Below, piece after piece: positions 1 to 6,529 of a stretch of 13,410 nt of DNA. The stretch is from an uncultured Eubacteriales bacterium (GTDB taxonomy: Bacteria; Bacillota; Clostridia; Lachnospirales; Bianqueaceae): the NCBI GenBank assembly GCA_902782895.1, contig CACZPA010000255.1:1-13410 (forward strand), written 5' to 3'. The notes under the pieces are model-generated. The model worked only from the letters and a program-made list of their open reading frames with translations, was not told the origin of the DNA and did not search any database. The translations under genes and the position numbers were made by a program. Every line of letters starts with the position of its first letter. Positions within the stretch are counted from its first letter, which is position 1.

Positions 1-38
1 ACCCAGGCCTTTTCCTGCTTGGTCAGGTTTTTAAACAT
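1..38 (-). CDS. N-terminal start of a probable UMF1-type MFS transporter (partial)
   Basis: Only the first 12 complete codons lie in the window, reading MFKNLTKQEKAW and running off the left edge. The start at 38 is well supported by an AAGGAGGAA ribosome site just upstream on the minus strand (about 42-51). The pattern LTKQEKAW followed by a hydrophobic stretch is what I recall from the N-terminus of UMF1 (Atg22-like) major facilitator transporters, where a short charged lead precedes the first membrane helix. That is recall of a family pattern from very few residues, so the product is tentative although the existence of the gene is not. It is transcribed away from the trmL operon, with about 310 bases between the two starts. 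Confidence 0.45.
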   Translation of the reverse strand, partial: MFKNLTKQEKAW

Positions 39-140
39 AGTTCCTCCTTCTGAATTGCAGCATTTGAGATACGTTCGTAACAGGCAATCCGCGTAGACTC
101 CCTGTAACATACAGTGACGCGGGCCTGCTTCCTTAAGAAA

Positions 141-149
141 AGTATATCA
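141..149 (-). promoter_or_regulatory. Candidate extended -10 promoter for the left-edge gene
   Basis: On the minus strand the sequence reads TGATATACT, an extended -10 (TGn plus TATACT), about 100 bases upstream of the start codon at 38. No good -35 is visible 17 bases further up, which fits the extended -10 class. The resulting leader would be roughly 95 bases long. Confidence 0.45.
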
Positions 150-180
150 CATTTTCCGCAAAAGGAGATAATATTTTGCA

Positions 181-207
181 GAATATACAAAAAATATTCT
201 GAATATT
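181..207. repeat. AT-rich overlapping dyads between the divergent promoters
   Basis: AATATTC-T-GAATATT (193-207) is a perfect 7-1-7 palindrome. The left half also pairs with an earlier GAATAT (181-186), giving two overlapping dyads. They lie between the minus-strand -10 (141-149) and the plus-strand promoter (240-268), a natural place for an operator. No known operator consensus was recognised. Confidence 0.4.
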
Positions 208-239
208 GAATTTGTCCGCTGGATTTGCCCTCCGAAGAC

Positions 240-268
240 TTGAATTCCGGAAAGGGTTTTTATATAAT
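240..268 (+). promoter_or_regulatory. Sigma-A promoter of the trmL-proCBA operon
   Basis: TTGAAT (240-245), a 17-base spacer and a perfect TATAAT (263-268). Transcription should start near 275, giving a leader of about 75 bases before trmL. This is the only clear promoter before the five tightly packed genes that end at 5772. Confidence 0.8.
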
Positions 269-273
269 GAAGT

Positions 274-310
274 AAAGCGCGGGCCGGTCAGGAAATCCGT
301 TCCGCGCTTT
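274..310 (+). other. Hairpin at the 5' end of the trmL operon mRNA
   Basis: AAAGCGCGG (274-282) and CCGCGCTTT (302-310) form a perfect 9-base-pair inverted repeat with a 19-base loop. It begins at the predicted transcription start, so the mRNA would open with a GC-rich stem. No U-run follows, so it does not look like a terminator. It could stabilise the transcript, bind a regulator as DNA, or be part of a larger leader fold. Confidence 0.55.
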
Positions 311-349
311 CAAAACGGATAATACCGATGGCTGTGCGAGGAGTTAACG

Positions 350-853
350 ATGAATATCATTCTGCATGAACCGGAGATCCCGTGGAATACGGGCAATATC
401 GGAAGGACCTGTGTCGCGACACATTCGACGCTGCACCTGATCCGGCCGCTTGGTTTCTCCGTCGATGACAGATCGCTCAAGCGGGCAGGACTCGACTACT
501 GGAAGGATCTGGACGTGCAGTATTACGACAGTTTTGAGGATTTTACACGCAGGCATCCCGAAGCGCACGTTTACATGGCTACGACAAAAGCGCATCAGAT
601 CTATACGGAAGTGCGTTATAAACCGGATGACTGGCTGATGTTCGGCAAGGAGACGGCGGGAATCCCGGAGGAGATCCTGGTCGATCATGAGAAGGACTGC
701 ATCCGGATCCCGATGTATCAGGATTACCGTTCGCTGAATCTTTCAAACGCGGTATCGATCGTGTTGTATGAGGCTTTGCGGCAGAATGTGTTCACGGAGC
801 TGGAGGAATACGGACAGCTGCATCGTCTGCAGTGGAAATCAACGGAGGATTGA
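350..853 (+). CDS. trmL: tRNA (cytidine/uridine-34-2'-O)-methyltransferase TrmL
   Basis: This 167-residue SPOUT-fold methyltransferase matches the TrmL (formerly CspR/YibK) family, usually 150-170 residues. TrmL uses S-adenosylmethionine to methylate the 2'-O of the wobble base (position 34) in certain leucine tRNAs in the cytoplasm. Visible motifs are NTGNIGRT near residues 13-20, FGKETAGIPEE near 98-108 and the trefoil-knot segment IPMYQDYRSLNLSNAVSI near 120-137, which forms the cofactor pocket. The start at 350 has GAGGAG six bases upstream. It is the first gene of the operon; the next gene starts two bases after its stop. The function has no obvious link to proline synthesis, so co-transcription is probably for housekeeping expression. 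The family assignment is confident. Confidence 0.93.
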   Translation: MNIILHEPEIPWNTGNIGRTCVATHSTLHLIRPLGFSVDDRSLKRAGLDYWKDLDVQYYDSFEDFTRRHPEAHVYMATTKAHQIYTEVRYKPDDWLMFGKETAGIPEEILVDHEKDCIRIPMYQDYRSLNLSNAVSIVLYEALRQNVFTELEEYGQLHRLQWKSTED

Positions 854-854
854 C

Positions 855-2933
855 ATGGACAGAACAAACGAAACGGTATTGTTCCGGGATGATTTCAAGG
901 GATTCCCGATCGGGGAATTCCCCTATGACAGAGATCATTCCGCGACGGGCGAGTATCACTACGTAACGGAAGCCGGATTCCACGGAGCGTGGTATGATCC
1001 GGTTTGCAATTATACATGGAACGGTTCCGGACCCTCCTGGATCATTACGGAATGGCAGGGAAGGCACTTTATGGAATCGCAGCGGATCGAGAAAAACCGT
1101 CCGCACCGGACGTTTCCGACGCTGGAGACGGGCAGCCCGTTCTGGAAGCACTGTGCTGTCTCCGTCCGCCTGCAGCGGCTTTCCACCAAGGGAATGGCCG
1201 GTATAATCTTCGCGGCGAGGGACAGTATCGACTGTCTGGTTCTTTCTCTTGAGGGCCCGAAGGACGGTCCGGCTGCCGGCCAGGCCGGAGAAGCGGATTA
1301 CAGGCTCTGTCTGGCCTATCGCCATAAAGAAGAGGTGCAAGTCCTCGCGGAGGCGCCTTTCGCGCAGGATTGTGATACGGAATACCTGCTCTCGGCAGAG
1401 TGCGGGGACGGGACTGTCTGCTGTAATGTCGACGGTGTGAAGCTCCTGGAATGCGCGACAGAACTGGCGGATCGGGAGGGCCGTGTCGGAATTACGGCTG
1501 ACTGTCCGACACGTTTCGCAGAGTTTGAAGTGCGGACGGATCCGGAAAACGCCGCGCGTATCGAGGCAAGTAGAGAGGAAGCGGCCGCGCGGGAAGCAGA
1601 AGTGATGCGGCAGCATCCGAAGATGAAGCTCTGGAAGACGATCGATCTGCGGAACTTCGGGACGAGCCGACAGGTCCGGTTCGGACATCTGACCGGCGGA
1701 GATAAGTGGTACGCGGTTTTCGCGCAGATTCAGAAGCGTGTCAATCGGGACGCGTATGGCTTCATCAGCTGTCTGACAGCGGTCGATCTGGACGGAAACA
1801 TCCTCTGGCAGCTCGGAGAACCTTCGGAGAATTCGCGGACGATCGGCAAGGTTTCCGCGGATATGCCGTTCCAGGTTTATGATATCGATGGGGACGGAAT
1901 CGACGAGGTCATCTGCGGCCGCAATTTTGAGATTCAGATTCTGGACGGCAGAACCGGAGAGATCCGCAAGAGCGCGAAAATGCCGGTTTCCGACGATGAC
2001 GACGCTGCTCTGATCGGCGTTCCGTACAATATCTACGCGTTTGACCGGATCAATCCGGACGGCATCCGGATCTGCAATTTCCGCGGACTGGACAGGCCGG
2101 GGGACATCCTTGTCAAAGACCGTTACTGCCGTGTATACGCACTGGATTCGGATCTGAATCTGATGTGGAAATACAGGAGCCCCAAGAATACGGGCCATTG
2201 CCCGATGCCGGTCGATGTGAACGGCGACGGCAAAGACGAGCTGCTGGTCGGTTATACATTGCTGGATTCACAGGGCAGGGAGCTGTGGACGTATCCGATT
2301 CAGGACGATCATACCGATGAGATCGTCGCGGGCAAGTTCCGCGGGGACGGAGCAGGATATTTCGCCTGCGTCTCCGGAACACAGGGATTTTTCATCGGCG
2401 ATATGCACGGAAATATCGTCGCGCGGGATTATATCGGTCACGCGCAGCGGGTTTCGGTCGCGAATTACTGTCCGGAGAGGCCCGGCTACGAGATCGTCGT
2501 GTCCAATTTCTGGGGACATGCCAGCGTGATTTATCTCTATGACGCGGACGGCAACGAGATCTGGGAGATGGAGAATACGATGAACGGCAACATCCTCGCG
2601 CCGGTTAACTGGGACGGGAACGGCAGTGAGCTGATTCTGACGAACGCAAACGCGGAGCAGGGCGGCCTGATCAACGGTGACGGGATTCGCGCGGTGGCCT
2701 TCCCGGATGACGGACATCCGGATATGTGTGTGGAAGCAATGGATCTGACGGGAGACGAGCGGGACGAACTGATCGTCTGGGATTATCATAAGATGTATAT
2801 CTATACGCAGGAAGACAATCCCAAGCTGCAGCAGTATCATCCGGTCAAATTCCCGAATTATAACGCGTCCAACTACAGGGGCGAGTATTCCTATCCGGAT
2901 CAGTCGCTCCTGGAATTCAAAGAAGAGGTGTAA
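855..2933 (+). CDS. Cytoplasmic jelly-roll plus FG-GAP/VCBS beta-propeller protein (rhamnogalacturonan-lyase-like)
   Basis: This is a 692-residue protein of unknown function. Residues about 9-228 look like a concanavalin/LamG-type jelly roll: it opens LFRDDFKGFPIGEFP and closes GRVGITADCPTRFAEFEVR, as in DUF1080-like domains. A charged, probably helical linker (about 233-256) follows. Residues about 257-692 resemble an FG-GAP/VCBS propeller of the PL11 rhamnogalacturonan-lyase type, with calcium-loop motifs DIDGDGIDEV (from 343), DVNGDGKDELLVG (from 454) and DLTGDERDEL (from 630). No signal peptide or membrane segment is visible, so it should be cytoplasmic. I chose the start at 855 because it follows GGAGG and abuts the trmL stop; an in-frame ATG at 768 lies deep inside trmL. 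Its stop is two bases before proC. It may bind or cleave an oligosaccharide, but catalytic residues could not be assigned. Confidence 0.75.
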   Translation: MDRTNETVLFRDDFKGFPIGEFPYDRDHSATGEYHYVTEAGFHGAWYDPVCNYTWNGSGPSWIITEWQGRHFMESQRIEKNRPHRTFPTLETGSPFWKHCAVSVRLQRLSTKGMAGIIFAARDSIDCLVLSLEGPKDGPAAGQAGEADYRLCLAYRHKEEVQVLAEAPFAQDCDTEYLLSAECGDGTVCCNVDGVKLLECATELADREGRVGITADCPTRFAEFEVRTDPENAARIEASREEAAAREAEVMRQHPKMKLWKTIDLRNFGTSRQVRFGHLTGGDKWYAVFAQIQKRVNRDAYGFISCLTAVDLDGNILWQLGEPSENSRTIGKVSADMPFQVYDIDGDGIDEVICGRNFEIQILDGRTGEIRKSAKMPVSDDDDAALIGVPYNIYAFDRINPDGIRICNFRGLDRPGDILVKDRYCRVYALDSDLNLMWKYRSPKNTGHCPMPVDVNGDGKDELLVGYTLLDSQGRELWTYPIQDDHTDEIVAGKFRGDGAGYFACVSGTQGFFIGDMHGNIVARDYIGHAQRVSVANYCPERPGYEIVVSNFWGHASVIYLYDADGNEIWEMENTMNGNILAPVNWDGNGSELILTNANAEQGGLINGDGIRAVAFPDDGHPDMCVEAMDLTGDERDELIVWDYHKMYIYTQEDNPKLQQYHPVKFPNYNASNYRGEYSYPDQSLLEFKEEV

Positions 2934-2935
2934 AA

Positions 2936-3736
2936 ATGGCGGATACTATGATTGCTTTTCTGGGATGCGGCAATATGGGCGGAGCGCTTGCCCGCGCGGC
3001 GGCGCAGAAGACAAAGAACATCATTCTGACAAGCGGTAGCGGGGCGACGGCGGCAAAGCTCGCCGTGACGCTTGGCGTTCGGTACGGGACCAATACGGAA
3101 GCCGCGGCAGAGGCCGGGATGATTTTCCTCGGGGTGAAACCGCAGATCATGCCTACGCTTTTTGACGAGATCCGCGACGTGCTTGCGGCGCGTCAGGACC
3201 GTTTTATCCTGGTGTCCATGGCGGCGGGACTGACTGTCGCGGACATCCGGAGACTTGCCGGAGCGGATTACCCGATTATCCGTATCATGCCGAATACACC
3301 GGCCGCAATCGGACAGGGCATGATCCTGTATCTGGGGGACGGAGTGACGGACGCGGAGACGCAGGATTTCCTGGGACTGATGGAGGCCGCGGGCAGATTT
3401 GATGAGATCGCGGAGAAATGCATGGACATCGCTGGGACAGTCGCGGGATGTACGCCGGCGTGGGTCTGCCAGTTTATTGAAGCGCTTGCGGACGGCGGTG
3501 TCGCGTGTGGGCTGCCGCGGGCCAAAGCGATGCAGTACGCGGCACAGGCGGTCATGGGATCCGCAGCGCTTGTGCTTGCAAGCGATGAGCATCCCGGCGC
3601 GCTCAAGGACGCGGTCTGCTCGCCGGGCGGAGCAACGATTCAGGGCGTGCGCGCTCTGGAGAAAGGCGCTTTCCGCAGCAGCGTAATGGAGGCTGTGATC
3701 GCGGCTTACGAGAAGACACTCAGTCTCGGAAAGTGA
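2936..3736 (+). CDS. proC: Pyrroline-5-carboxylate reductase
   Basis: ProC catalyses the last step of proline synthesis, NAD(P)H-dependent reduction of 1-pyrroline-5-carboxylate to L-proline. The 266-residue length is typical. Visible features are the N-terminal Rossmann motif FLGCGNMGGALARA (8-21), VKPQ (67-70), RIMPNTPAAIGQGM (116-129) and the C-terminal SPGGATIQGV (229-238) of the dimeric substrate-binding domain. The ATG at 2936 is two bases after the previous stop, with AGAAGAGG just upstream inside that gene. proB follows after seven bases, so all three proline genes are clustered, here in the order C-B-A. Assignment is confident. Confidence 0.96.
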   Translation: MADTMIAFLGCGNMGGALARAAAQKTKNIILTSGSGATAAKLAVTLGVRYGTNTEAAAEAGMIFLGVKPQIMPTLFDEIRDVLAARQDRFILVSMAAGLTVADIRRLAGADYPIIRIMPNTPAAIGQGMILYLGDGVTDAETQDFLGLMEAAGRFDEIAEKCMDIAGTVAGCTPAWVCQFIEALADGGVACGLPRAKAMQYAAQAVMGSAALVLASDEHPGALKDAVCSPGGATIQGVRALEKGAFRSSVMEAVIAAYEKTLSLGK

Positions 3737-3743
3737 GGCAACT

Positions 3744-4526
3744 ATGCGAATCGTAGTGAAAGTCGGAACTTCGACGCTGACCCATAAGTCTGGACAGCTG
3801 AATATCTTCCAGTTTGAACATCTGTGCAAGGTCCTGAGCGACCTGAAAAACGCGGGGCATGAGATCGTACTGGTCTCGTCCGGCGCGATCGGAATGGGCG
3901 TCGGGAAGCTTTTCCTGTCGGGAAGGCCTTCTGATATGCCGACAAAACAGGCTGCGGCCGCGGTGGGACAGTGTGAGCTGATGTACTTGTACGATCGGCA
4001 GTTTTCGGAATACAATCACGTTGTCGCGCAAATTCTGGTGACCGGCGAGGAAATGAAGCAGCCCGAGCTGCGGACGAATTTCGAGAACACGCTGAGCCGT
4101 CTGCTGGAGCTCAAGGCGCTGCCGATCATTAACGAGAACGATACGGTGGCGACAGAAGAGATCGCGGTGGGCGATAACGATACGCTGAGCGCAATCGTCG
4201 CGACCGGGATTCACGCGGATCTGCTGGTTCTGCTGAGCGATGTGGAGGGGCTGTATTCCTCGGATCCGAGAAAAGATCCTGACGCGAAGGTCATTCCGGT
4301 GATCGAGGAGTTGACGCCGGAGATCATGGCGCTTGGCGGAGACGCCGGCTCCGGGCTCGGGACGGGCGGTATGCGGACTAAGCTGACGGCCGCGGAGATC
4401 GCGACGGAAGGCGGAGTGGAGATGGTGATTTCGGATGGCGCGAAGCCGGAGCTGCTCTATGATATCATCGACGGCAAACCGATCGGGACACGGTTCCTGA
4501 GAAAAGGAGACGGACATGACAGTTAA
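3744..4526 (+). CDS. proB: Glutamate 5-kinase, short form without PUA domain
   Basis: ProB phosphorylates L-glutamate with ATP to gamma-glutamyl phosphate, the committed and usually proline-inhibited step of proline synthesis. The amino-acid-kinase fold is complete: KVGTSTL (6-12), SSGAIGMG (45-52), INENDTV (129-135), DNDTLSA (144-150), LSDVEGLY (164-171) and GTGGMRTK (206-213). At 260 residues it ends right after the kinase domain. The C-terminal PUA domain of the 367-residue E. coli enzyme is absent; short forms are known in several bacteria, so this is a natural variant and not a truncation. It overlaps proA by 11 bases (4516-4526), suggesting translational coupling so that the labile phosphate intermediate is passed on efficiently. 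Confidence 0.95.
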   Translation: MRIVVKVGTSTLTHKSGQLNIFQFEHLCKVLSDLKNAGHEIVLVSSGAIGMGVGKLFLSGRPSDMPTKQAAAAVGQCELMYLYDRQFSEYNHVVAQILVTGEEMKQPELRTNFENTLSRLLELKALPIINENDTVATEEIAVGDNDTLSAIVATGIHADLLVLLSDVEGLYSSDPRKDPDAKVIPVIEELTPEIMALGGDAGSGLGTGGMRTKLTAAEIATEGGVEMVISDGAKPELLYDIIDGKPIGTRFLRKGDGHDS

Positions 4527-5772
4527 GGAAATGCTTACGAAGGCTGTGGAGGTCAAACCGTCGCTTGCGATTCTGGATACGGACGCGAAGAACAAAGCAC
4601 TTCTGTGCATGGCGGATCATGTTGAAAGTGAATCGGAGAGCATTATGGCGGCCAACGCTTTGGATATGGAAGCCGCAAAGGGACGGATCTCGGACGTGAT
4701 GCTGGATCGTCTGAAGCTCGACGAGGGACGGATTCACAGTATGGCGGAGGGCATGCGCGAAGTCGCGAAGCTTCCGGATCCTGTCGGAAGCGTGGTGCGC
4801 TCGGTACGTCGTCCGAACGGACTTCTGATCGAAAAAGTGCTCGTGCCGATGGGCGTGGTGGCGATCATCTATGAAAGCCGTCCCAATGTAACGACGGACG
4901 CGGCTGCGCTTACGTTGAAGAGCGGCAATGTCTGCGTGCTGCGGAGCGGGAAAGAGGCCCTGCGCTCGGCAAAAGCGATCGTGGCCGCGATGAAGAACGG
5001 TCTGCGGGAGGCCGGTGTCCCGGAGGCGGCGGTCAATCTCGTGGAAGATCCCACGCATGCGGGAGCGAATGAACTGATGACAGCGGTAGGCTTCGTGGAT
5101 CTGCTGATTCCGCGGGGCGGAGCGGGACTGATTCGCGCCTGCGTGGAGAACGCCAAGGTTCCATGCATCCAGACGGGAACAGGAATCTGTCATATTTACG
5201 TCGAGAAGACCGCGGATCAGGACAAGGCGCTGACGATCATCGAAAACGCCAAGACAAGCCGCCCGAGCGTCTGCAATGCGGAGGAGGTCTGCCTGGTCGA
5301 CGAAGCGATCGCGGAGGAATTTCTGCCGAAGCTGTACGCGAAGCTGGTGACGGAACGTGCGGAGAAAGGCCTGACACCGGTCGAACTGCGTCTGGATGAT
5401 GCGGCCGCCGCGATCATCCCCGGGATGCCCGCGGGAGAGAAGGATTTTGACACGGAGTTCCTGGACTATATCCTCGCGGTCCATGTCGTGAAGAATACCG
5501 TCGACGCGATGGTGCATATCGCGAAGCACTCCACAGGGCATTCCGATGCGATTCTGACACAGGATGAAGTGGCAGCGCGGGCTTTCACAACGCTGGTGGA
5601 TTCGGCCGCGGTTTATGTGAACGCTTCGACACGTTTCACGGACGGCGGAGAATTCGGCCTCGGCTGCGAGATGGGAATCTCCACGCAGCGCCTGCACGCG
5701 CGCGGACCGATGGGACTGGAAGAGCTCTGCACCTACAAATATGTGATCCACGGCGACGGACAGATCCGCTGA
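4516..5772 (+). CDS. proA: Gamma-glutamyl phosphate reductase (glutamate-5-semialdehyde dehydrogenase)
   Basis: ProA reduces gamma-glutamyl phosphate with NADPH to glutamate-5-semialdehyde, which cyclises to the ProC substrate. The 418-residue length matches the family. It has the aldehyde-dehydrogenase fold with IYESRPNVTTDAAALTLKSG near 117-136, the catalytic cysteine C253 within SRPSVCNAEEV, and the C-terminal GLGCEMGISTQRLHARGPMG segment. The start at 4516 follows AAAAGGAGACGG within the end of proB. It is the last gene of the operon; 79 bases separate its stop from a strong hairpin terminator. Assignment is confident. Confidence 0.96.
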   Translation: MTVKEMLTKAVEVKPSLAILDTDAKNKALLCMADHVESESESIMAANALDMEAAKGRISDVMLDRLKLDEGRIHSMAEGMREVAKLPDPVGSVVRSVRRPNGLLIEKVLVPMGVVAIIYESRPNVTTDAAALTLKSGNVCVLRSGKEALRSAKAIVAAMKNGLREAGVPEAAVNLVEDPTHAGANELMTAVGFVDLLIPRGGAGLIRACVENAKVPCIQTGTGICHIYVEKTADQDKALTIIENAKTSRPSVCNAEEVCLVDEAIAEEFLPKLYAKLVTERAEKGLTPVELRLDDAAAAIIPGMPAGEKDFDTEFLDYILAVHVVKNTVDAMVHIAKHSTGHSDAILTQDEVAARAFTTLVDSAAVYVNASTRFTDGGEFGLGCEMGISTQRLHARGPMGLEELCTYKYVIHGDGQIR

Positions 5773-5774
5773 GT

Positions 5775-5820
5775 TCCGGATCTGCCTTCCGGAATTCTTT
5801 CGGAATCCTCCCGGAATCCT
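5775..5820. repeat. Four short imperfect direct repeats after proA
   Basis: Four 10-11-base units follow each other at about 11-12 base intervals: TTCCGGATCT (5775), TTCCGGAATTC (5787), TTCGGAATCCT (5799) and CCCGGAATCCT (5810). They lie between the proA stop and the terminator. No coding role is seen; this is probably slippage or duplication in untranslated DNA. Confidence 0.35.
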
Positions 5821-5851
5821 GGTCGGTTCATCAAAAATACTTTCTCTTGCA

Positions 5852-5883
5852 AAAAAGCCGGGCACTTAAATGCTCGGCTTTTT
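5852..5883. terminator. Bidirectional rho-independent terminator
   Basis: AAAAAGCCGGGCA (5852-5864) pairs with TGCTCGGCTTTTT (5871-5883), a 13-base-pair stem with one G-U pair and a six-base loop. The A-run on one side and T-run on the other let it work in both directions. It should end the proline operon on plus and the VOC gene on minus. Bases 5884-5963 hold nothing else recognisable. Confidence 0.9.
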
Positions 5884-5963
5884 CATAGGCGCGTCTGACG
5901 GCGCATGTTTTTAATTCTCGGATGATGAAGCAGATGTACTCTGTCGCTTAATCCTGCAGCTCC

Positions 5964-6386
5964 TTAATCCTTCAGCTGGTCGGATTCAGGCGTATATTCA
6001 TGGAATTCGATCGGGTTGTTGTCGGGATCGAGGATCCAGATCTGCCAGGAATTGTCCTTGCCGCGGCGAATCTCACGCTCCGGCGGGAAGCCGTTCTCGG
6101 TCATGAACGCGGCAAACGCCTTGATATCGTCTACCTGGAAGCAGAAGTGCTGATAGCCGATATGCGGAACCTTGCGGGGATCCGTCTGCTCCGGCAGATT
6201 GTCCGGATCATAGAAAAGCTCCAGAAACTGCAGCGGAGCAACTTCCAGATATGTAATCCAGGGTTCTCCCTTGTCGTTGGGACGTTCGAATTTAAGCTTG
6301 GCGCCGAGCAGATCGCAGTAGAAATGCTTGCTGGCTTCCAGATCATGGCATTTGAACGCCACATGCGCGATTTTTTCGATTTTCAT
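5964..6386 (-). CDS. VOC family (glyoxalase/bleomycin-resistance fold) protein
   Basis: This 140-residue cytoplasmic protein has the vicinal-oxygen-chelate fold, two paired beta-alpha-beta-beta-beta units as in glyoxalase I and dioxygenases. The expected metal ligands are present: H8 (IAHVAF), E56 (QFLELF), H80 (YQHFCF) and E127 (NPIEFHEY), so it is probably an active metalloenzyme and not just a binding protein. The start at 6386 is fixed by AGGAGG (6395-6400) eight bases upstream; a longer reading from 6419 would bury that site. The substrate is unknown. It diverges from an aldo/keto reductase of the YghZ type, which hints at methylglyoxal or another reactive aldehyde, but this is inference from position only. 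Confidence 0.85.
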   Translation of the reverse strand: MKIEKIAHVAFKCHDLEASKHFYCDLLGAKLKFERPNDKGEPWITYLEVAPLQFLELFYDPDNLPEQTDPRKVPHIGYQHFCFQVDDIKAFAAFMTENGFPPEREIRRGKDNSWQIWILDPDNNPIEFHEYTPESDQLKD

Positions 6387-6432
6387 AGAAAAGACCTCCT
6401 GATGTGTTTTAGATAACAAAACTGTTGTTTCT

Positions 6433-6460
6433 ATTATATTCTTTTTTTCAGGATTAGCAA
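6433..6460 (-). promoter_or_regulatory. Promoter of the VOC gene
   Basis: On the minus strand TTGCTA (6455-6460), a 16-base spacer and a perfect TATAAT (6433-6438). The leader would be about 40 bases. AACAA-N5-TTGTT (6415-6429), a small dyad, overlaps the expected start of transcription and could be an operator. Confidence 0.7.
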
Positions 6461-6468
6461 GCCCCGGA

Positions 6469-6497
6469 TTGACAAATCCTGCGGAAATCGATAGAAT
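6469..6497 (+). promoter_or_regulatory. Promoter of the aldo/keto reductase gene
   Basis: TTGACA (6469-6474), a 17-base spacer and TAGAAT (6492-6497), a near-consensus sigma-A promoter. Its -35 lies only eight bases from the -35 of the divergent VOC promoter, so polymerases at the two promoters probably interfere and one regulator could control both. Confidence 0.8.
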
Positions 6498-6529
6498 AGT
6501 TAAAAATCCCGTTCAGGAGGAAACATACA

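Noticed and set aside
768..854. Longer start for the propeller protein inside trmL
   Set aside because: It would overlap trmL by 86 bases in another frame; the ATG at 855 has a good ribosome site and abuts the trmL stop.
792..2198. 468-codon open frame on the minus strand
   Set aside because: It lies wholly opposite trmL and the propeller gene, has arginine-rich low-complexity content and no family features; a codon-bias shadow.
2900..4015. 371-codon minus-strand open frame opposite proC and proB
   Set aside because: Shadow of two certain genes, with no recognisable domain or ribosome site.
4465..5865. 466-codon minus-strand open frame opposite proA
   Set aside because: Shadow of a certain gene; it also runs into the terminator.
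6387..6419. Longer start for the VOC protein
   Set aside because: It would translate through the AGGAGG ribosome site that serves the ATG at 6386.
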